DNA of 64,000 bases, taken from Cryobacterium sp. Y11. Lineage in GTDB: Bacteria; Actinomycetota; Actinomycetes; Actinomycetales; Microbacteriaceae. The stretch lies in contig NZ_PJJO01000056.1 in assembly GCF_002929535.1 (NCBI RefSeq), positions 1 to 64,000 on the forward strand, read 5' to 3'. Shown here piece after piece: positions 59,807-64,000 of the stretch. Under the pieces are notes generated by a model. That model had not been told where the DNA came from and searched no databases. It was given only the letters and a program-made list of their open reading frames with translations. Each line of letters opens with the position of its first letter. Within the stretch, counting starts at the first letter, position 1. A program made the position numbers and the translations under genes.

Positions 59807-60316
59807 ATGAACGCAACATGAATCCAACTCGACGGACGCCCCGCTGTGCGGCTGACGCGAACTTTCCCGTCTCCCGTTGAACGAGTCTGATCGGCACTGA
59901 CCGTGCCAGACGAGTCGGCGCGGCGGTTTCCCAGCACGCTGACCAGTGAGCCTCGGCTCGGCGAACGGTCACCTGTGCCGGTGACCCCAACGCGGCAGAC
60001 AGCCGCGGAACGGTGCTGGCGTTTGCCGAGCAGCAGCTCCTGTCGTTTTCCTGGAGCAGCAACGAACTCCGCTTCGAACTGACGGTCACAAACCCGTTCG
60101 ACTGCGTGCTGGTTCTCACCGACACCCTCACCGCCGCGAACGAGGCCGCGCAACGCCGCCGGCTCGGACGTGTGCCTGGCCCAGCTCGACGTGCACTTGG
60201 CCAGTCATCACAGTGATGGCTCGCACGGTGCATCCGCTCCGAGCTGGCAGACCAGCTACGACCACGACGTCGAACTCGGCCTGACGCCTGGCGCCATCAT
60301 CCCCGCTCGCTCGTGA
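59807..60316 (+). pseudogene. Decayed AHSA1/SRPBCC family gene
   Basis: Translation across frames rebuilds a 169-residue AHSA1-type (Hsp90 ATPase activator-like) protein. The order is LDGRPAVRLTRTFPSPVERV, then SALTVPDESARRFPS, then GDPNAADSRGTVLAFAEQQL and NELRFELTV, then GSDVCLAQLDVHLASHHSDG and SWQTSYDHDVELGL. It is broken by TGA at 59819-59821, TGA at 59888-59890 (where a Trp codon is expected after ERV), a frameshift near 59960-59985 and a compensating one near 60150. The total length is exactly that of an intact gene. No ArsR-type partner gene is recognisable upstream. Confidence 0.8.
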
Positions 60317-60337
60317 CCGGCTGGTCCGCGGGCTCGA

Positions 60338-60343
60338 TAGGCT
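60338..60343 (+). promoter_or_regulatory. Possible -10 element of rpe (leaderless)
   Basis: TAGGCT ends exactly six bases before the rpe ATG, and no Shine-Dalgarno sequence is visible in the gap AAACGG. Confidence 0.45.
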
Positions 60344-60349
60344 AAACGG

Positions 60350-61033
60350 ATGGTTACCCGCATCAATCCGAGCATCCTCGCCGCCGATTTCGCCAACTTC
60401 GAAAGCGAGCTGTCGCGCATCCGCTCCGCCGACCTTGTGCATGTCGACATTATGGACAACCACTTCGTGCCCAACCTCACCTTCGGACTCGGCATGGTCG
60501 AGCGCCTGCAGCAGGTGTCGCCGCTGCCGTTGGACATCCACTTGATGATCGATAATCCCGAGCGGTGGGCGCCAGGTTACGCCGAGGCCGGGGCCTATTC
60601 GGTCACTTTTCATGCCGAGGCCACGACCGAGCCCGTCGCGCTGGCCCGTCGGCTGCGGCAGATCGGCGCCCGCGCGGGTATCGCGCTCAAGCCTGGCACC
60701 GACGTCACGCCCTATCTCGACCTGCTCGACGAGTTCGACCAGGTGCTCGTGATGACCGTTGAGCCCGGTTTCGGCGGCCAGAGCTTCATGCACGAGACGA
60801 TGCCAAAACTTGCCCAGCTCCGCGCAAAAGTGCACAGCACCGGTCTCGACGTCTGGCTGCAAGTCGATGGCGGCATCACCGCGCAGACCATCGAGATTGC
60901 CGCCGCGGCCGGTGCGGACACCTTCGTGGCTGGTTCGAGCGTGTTCGGGGCCGAGAATCCGGCCGCTCAAATCGACTTGCTGCGTCAGGGCGCGGCCAGC
61001 CACCGTCATGGGGCGGGTAACCTAGAGTCGTGA
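60350..61033 (+). CDS. rpe: Ribulose-phosphate 3-epimerase
   Basis: A 227-residue TIM-barrel epimerase of the pentose phosphate pathway, interconverting ribulose and xylulose 5-phosphate. [43 protein letters not shown] and [13 protein letters not shown] hold the metal and catalytic residues. The start is ATG at 60350 behind a leaderless-type promoter. hisE begins inside its stop codon region. Confidence 0.96.
   Translation: MVTRINPSILAADFANFESELSRIRSADLVHVDIMDNHFVPNLTFGLGMVERLQQVSPLPLDIHLMIDNPERWAPGYAEAGAYSVTFHAEATTEPVALARRLRQIGARAGIALKPGTDVTPYLDLLDEFDQVLVMTVEPGFGGQSFMHETMPKLAQLRAKVHSTGLDVWLQVDGGITAQTIEIAAAAGADTFVAGSSVFGAENPAAQIDLLRQGAASHRHGAGNLES
61018..61023 (+). promoter_or_regulatory. 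Possible -10 element of hisE (leaderless)
   Basis: TAACCT ends six bases before the hisE GTG. It lies within the last codons of rpe, so it could be chance, but the spacing equals that at rpe, rarA and 33400. Confidence 0.35.
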
Positions 61034-61293
61034 AAACTTTCGATGAGCTGTTCGCAGAATTGAGCGACAAGGCTCGCACACGCCCGGAGGGTTCCGGCAC
61101 CGTTCGTGAACTCGATGCCGGTGTGCACGCCATTGGCAAGAAAATTGTTGAGGAAGCGGCCGAAGTCTGGATGGCTGCCGAGTTTCAGAGCGATGACGAA
61201 ACATCCGCCGAAATCTCCCAGCTGCTGTACCACCTGCAGGTCATGATGATCGCCAAGGGCCTCTCTCCGGCCGACATCTACCGACATCTGTGA
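61030..61293 (+). CDS. hisE: Phosphoribosyl-ATP pyrophosphatase
   Basis: An 87-residue MazG-like enzyme, the second step of histidine synthesis, cleaving phosphoribosyl-[39 protein letters not shown] and [18 protein letters not shown] are the family motifs with the metal-binding Glu/Asp residues. The GTG overlaps the rpe stop (GTGA). hisG follows 72 bases later. Confidence 0.96.
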   Translation: MKTFDELFAELSDKARTRPEGSGTVRELDAGVHAIGKKIVEEAAEVWMAAEFQSDDETSAEISQLLYHLQVMMIAKGLSPADIYRHL

Positions 61294-61365
61294 CGCGCGC
61301 CAGCGCCCGATGCTGGCCCGAATTCATTGACTAGTCGTATGAAATACAACCGAGAGAGTGTTCCC

Positions 61366-62205
61366 ATGCTGAGAATTGCCGTGCCCAACAAGGGTTCGTT
61401 GTCTGAAACCGCCGCGCAGATGCTCGCCGAAGCCGGCTATACCGGTCGCCGCGACCCGCGCGACCTCGTCACTGCCGACCCGCGCAACGGCGTCGAATTT
61501 TTCTACCTGCGCCCCCGCGACATTGCCACCTACGTCGGTTCCGGCGCCCTCGATGTCGGCATCACCGGCCGCGACCTGCTGCTCGACTCGCACTCCAAGG
61601 CCGTGGAGATCGCCAGCCTCGACTTTGGCGACTCCACCTTTCGCTTTGCCGGGCCGGCCGGTCGCTTTACCGAGCTGAAAGACCTCAACGGCCTGCGCGT
61701 TGCTACGAGCTACCCGGGACTGGTCGAACGTTTCCTCGCCACCCACTCGGTGACCGTTGACCTGGTCGAGCTCGATGGAGCCGTCGAATCGGCCGTTCAG
61801 CTCGGGGTAGCGGATGCCGTTGCCGACGTCGTGTCCACCGGCACCACTTTGCGCAAGGCCGGCCTCGAAATCTTCGGACCGGTGATCCTCGAATCCACCG
61901 CCGTGCTGATCAGCTCCACCAGCGACAAGGCCGGAATCGACACCCTGCTGCGCCGCCTGCAGGGAGTGCTCGTGGCCCGCCAGTACGTGCTACTCGACTA
62001 TGACATTCCGGTCGCGCTGCTGGACGCCGCGGCTGCCCTCGCGCCCGGCATCGAGTCGCCGACGGTCTCCTCCCTGCACGACCCCGAGTGGGCGGCCGTG
62101 CGGGTCATGATCGCCCGGCTCGACATGAACAACGTGATGGACGCGCTGTACGCCATCGGGGCCAGAGCCATCCTCGTCACCACCATTCACAACGCCCGCC
62201 TTTAA
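61366..62205 (+). CDS. hisG: ATP phosphoribosyltransferase (long form)
   Basis: A 279-residue HisG of the long, feedback-regulated type, first step of histidine synthesis. [19 protein letters not shown], then [10 protein letters not shown] and the PRPP-site [20 protein letters not shown] are clear. The C-terminal ACT-like regulatory domain follows. ATG at 61366 is preferred because GAGAGAG precedes it and homologues start at [10 protein letters not shown]. Confidence 0.96.
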   Translation: MLRIAVPNKGSLSETAAQMLAEAGYTGRRDPRDLVTADPRNGVEFFYLRPRDIATYVGSGALDVGITGRDLLLDSHSKAVEIASLDFGDSTFRFAGPAGRFTELKDLNGLRVATSYPGLVERFLATHSVTVDLVELDGAVESAVQLGVADAVADVVSTGTTLRKAGLEIFGPVILESTAVLISSTSDKAGIDTLLRRLQGVLVARQYVLLDYDIPVALLDAAAALAPGIESPTVSSLHDPEWAAVRVMIARLDMNNVMDALYAIGARAILVTTIHNARL

Positions 62206-62222
62206 AACGAGAGGAGACCTGC

Positions 62223-62984
62223 ATGAGCCTGAGTGTGCGCGTCATTGCCTGTCTCGACGTGGCCAACGGTCGCGTCGTGAAGGGTGTCAACTTTCAAAAT
62301 TTGCGTGATGCCGGGGATCCGGTTGAACTCGCGCGCCGCTACTACGAGCAGGGCGCCGATGAGCTCACCTTTCTCGACGTCACGGCCACCGTCGATAACC
62401 GCTCGACCACCTACGACGTGGTTCGTGCCACCGCTGAACAGGTCTTCATCCCGCTCACCGTCGGTGGCGGCATCCGCAGTGTCGACGATGTGTCCCGGCT
62501 GCAGGCGAGCGGCGCTGACAAGGTCGGCGTCAACAGTGCAGCCATTGCCCGACCGGCCCTGATCGCTGAAATCGCCGACCGGTTCGGCGCGCAGGTGCTG
62601 GTGTTGAGCCTCGACGTGAAACGATCCGATCGCACCGAGAGCGGCTTCATCGTGACGACCCACGGCGGCCGCACCGAAACCGCGCTGGATGCCGTGGCGT
62701 GGGCCCAGCAGGCGATTGAACTCGGTGCGGGGGAGCTCTTGGTCAACTCGATCGACGCTGATGGCACCAAGACCGGTTTCGATACCGATCTCATCGCGCT
62801 GATGCGTGCCATCAGCCGGGTTCCGGTGATCGCTTCGGGCGGTGCCGGGCGGGTTGAAGACTTTCCCCCGGCGATCCGAGCCGGCGCGGATGCCGTGCTG
62901 GCGGCATCCGTTTTTCACAATGCAATACTGACCGTAGGCGACGTGAAGCGCGAGCTTACCGACGCCGGATTGCTGGTGCGCTGA
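62223..62984 (+). CDS. hisF: Imidazole glycerol phosphate synthase subunit HisF
   Basis: A 253-residue TIM-barrel cyclase subunit of histidine synthesis. The catalytic Asp residues are in [16 protein letters not shown] and [25 protein letters not shown] and [11 protein letters not shown] bind phosphate. GAGAGGAGACC gives a strong ribosome site before the ATG at 62223. hisH is not in the window, so the partner lies elsewhere. Confidence 0.96.
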   Translation: MSLSVRVIACLDVANGRVVKGVNFQNLRDAGDPVELARRYYEQGADELTFLDVTATVDNRSTTYDVVRATAEQVFIPLTVGGGIRSVDDVSRLQASGADKVGVNSAAIARPALIAEIADRFGAQVLVLSLDVKRSDRTESGFIVTTHGGRTETALDAVAWAQQAIELGAGELLVNSIDADGTKTGFDTDLIALMRAISRVPVIASGGAGRVEDFPPAIRAGADAVLAASVFHNAILTVGDVKRELTDAGLLVR

Positions 62985-63349
62985 TGAGCGCAGAACTCAC
63001 TGAACAGCTCGATGCCGCCGTCTTCAATGCCGACGGGCTGCTGCCCGCCGTCATTCAGCAGTGGGACACCCACGAGGTGCTCATGCTCGGCTGGATGAAC
63101 CGGGAAGCGTTGCGCCGCACCCTATCGGAGGGGCGTGTTACGTTCTGGTCGCGCAGCCGCCAGGAATTCTGGCGCAAGGGGGACACCTCCGGCCACGCCC
63201 AATACGTGCACTCTGCCGCCTTCGACTGCGACAACGACACGCTGCTCGTGCAGGTCGACCAGGTCGGAGCTGCCTGCCACACCGGCAGCCGCACCTGCTT
63301 CGACGGACGCGACCTCGGCGCCACCGCCCAAGAAAGGCCAATGGAATGA
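62984..63349 (+). CDS. hisI: Phosphoribosyl-AMP cyclohydrolase
   Basis: A 121-residue zinc enzyme, third step of histidine synthesis. [35 protein letters not shown] and the Cys-rich [16 protein letters not shown] are the family signatures. The ATG overlaps the hisF stop (TGATG). The trpE ATG overlaps its own stop (ATGA), linking histidine and tryptophan genes. Confidence 0.96.
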   Translation: MSAELTEQLDAAVFNADGLLPAVIQQWDTHEVLMLGWMNREALRRTLSEGRVTFWSRSRQEFWRKGDTSGHAQYVHSAAFDCDNDTLLVQVDQVGAACHTGSRTCFDGRDLGATAQERPME

Positions 63350-64000
63350 GCGAGAGCGCCACGGCCTCCATCGGGGGCAGCACCGCCGGGTCGACAACGC
63401 GCACGCAGTTCGACGCGCTGATCGGTGAGCACCGGGTGATTCCGGTGATTCGTGAACTCTTCGCCGACGGTGAGACCCCGGTCGGCATCTACCGCAAGCT
63501 CGCCAACGGGCTTCCGGGCACCTTTCTGCTGGAATCCGCCGAACAGGGCGGCATCTGGTCGCGATTCTCCTTCGTCGGGGTCTCCTCCTTCGGTGTGCTC
63601 ACCCAAGAGGGCGACGACACCCGCTGGATCGACTACGGGTTGTCGGCCGAACGCGCCCTCGGATCTGCGGCAGCTCTCGGCCCGCTCGCCGCGCTGGCCT
63701 ATCTGTTCGACCGCTGGCAGACGCCGCGGCTGCCCGAACACCCGCCGCTGACCGGCGGGCTGGTCGGCTTCATCGGCTGGGAAGCAATTCGCCAGATTGA
63801 GCGACTGCCAAACCAACCGCCGGCCGACTACGACGTTCCGGGCCAGTCCTTCAGCTTCGTCGCCGACCTGGTCGTGCTCGATCATAAGTACGGCACCGTG
63901 CAGCTGATCGCCAACGTGCTCAACGACGGTACAGATACATCCGATCAGCTGTGGGCGGCGGCCACCATCCGCCTGGATTCGCTACAGACCCGCCTCGCGG
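63346..64000 (+). CDS. trpE: Anthranilate synthase component I, N-terminal part (cut by window end)
   Basis: The first 218 residues of TrpE, which makes anthranilate from chorismate. [40 protein letters not shown] (with the LLESAE allosteric motif for tryptophan) and [18 protein letters not shown] are characteristic. The catalytic C-terminal domain is beyond the window. It is coupled to hisI by ATGA. Confidence 0.95.
   Translation, partial: MSESATASIGGSTAGSTTRTQFDALIGEHRVIPVIRELFADGETPVGIYRKLANGLPGTFLLESAEQGGIWSRFSFVGVSSFGVLTQEGDDTRWIDYGLSAERALGSAAALGPLAALAYLFDRWQTPRLPEHPPLTGGLVGFIGWEAIRQIERLPNQPPADYDVPGQSFSFVADLVVLDHKYGTVQLIANVLNDGTDTSDQLWAAATIRLDSLQTRLA

Noticed and set aside
59352-60233. 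A 293-codon minus-strand frame after rsmB
   Set aside because: It runs antisense through the dispersed repeat and the AHSA1 pseudogene; its composition is Arg/Ser/Pro-rich with no domain, and the plus strand explains the region better.
61299-61317. Hairpin GCCAGC/GCTGGC between hisE and hisG as a terminator or attenuator
   Set aside because: The stem is only six pairs, has no T run, and no histidine-rich leader peptide is present.

Overview
The window is about 64 kb of high-GC actinobacterial chromosome, most likely from a member of the Microbacteriaceae (Cryobacterium/Leifsonia/Glaciihabitans-like). This is inferred from gene order, from protein features typical of the group (an mIHF domain fused to guanylate kinase, a PriA without ATPase motifs, a PyrR leader) and from codon use. 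No rRNA, CRISPR array or intact prophage was seen. Genes are dense, mostly on the plus strand, and joined by ATGA, GTGA or TGATG stop/start overlaps.

Layout. 1-1.1 kb: the end of an upstream gene, a minus-strand tRNA-Val(CAC), and a plus-strand tRNA-Gly/Cys/Val cluster. 1.2-9.6 kb: a secreted Ig-like protein, thrS, a HIT protein, pdxS-pdxT (pyridoxal phosphate), a DUF1697 gene behind a possible leaderless mini-ORF, yebC and ruvCA. 9.6-16.4 kb: ruvB, yajC-secD-secF (protein export) and rel (stringent response). 16.4-19.2 kb: minus-strand AbiEi-like, DUF349 and cyclophilin genes. 19.3-30.9 kb: rarA, rpsD, two small membrane genes, alaS-ruvX-mltG and the shikimate genes aroE-aroC-aroK-aroB.

30.9-38.9 kb is an accessory block inserted between aroB and aroQ, which are neighbours in many actinobacteria. 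It holds a repeat cluster, small membrane proteins, an SRPBCC protein, a DUF6226 remnant, an alpha/beta hydrolase, two small membrane-protein/regulator operons with palindromes over their promoters, a GNAT acetyltransferase, a GrpB protein joined to a membrane protein through a G8 tract, and a truncated transposase.

38.9-59.3 kb returns to the conserved backbone: aroQ, efp, nusB, the pyrimidine operon pyrR-pyrB-pyrC-(PH-like protein)-carA-carB-pyrF behind a PyrR-binding RNA leader, then gmk, rpoZ, coaBC, metK, priA, fmt and rsmB. 59.3-60.3 kb is a non-coding insertion with a third copy of the dispersed repeat and a decayed AHSA1/SRPBCC gene. 60.35-64 kb carries rpe, hisE-hisG, hisF-hisI and the start of trpE.

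The main unexplained signals are: a dispersed intergenic repeat in three places; -10-like hexamers set exactly six bases before start codons, which suggests leaderless mRNAs; a coupled 9-codon mini-ORF before the DUF1697 gene; a G8 tract that decides whether a membrane protein and a GrpB protein are fused; and strong enrichment of the word CGGATGC/GCATCCG. All calls come from reading the sequence; no database search was run.
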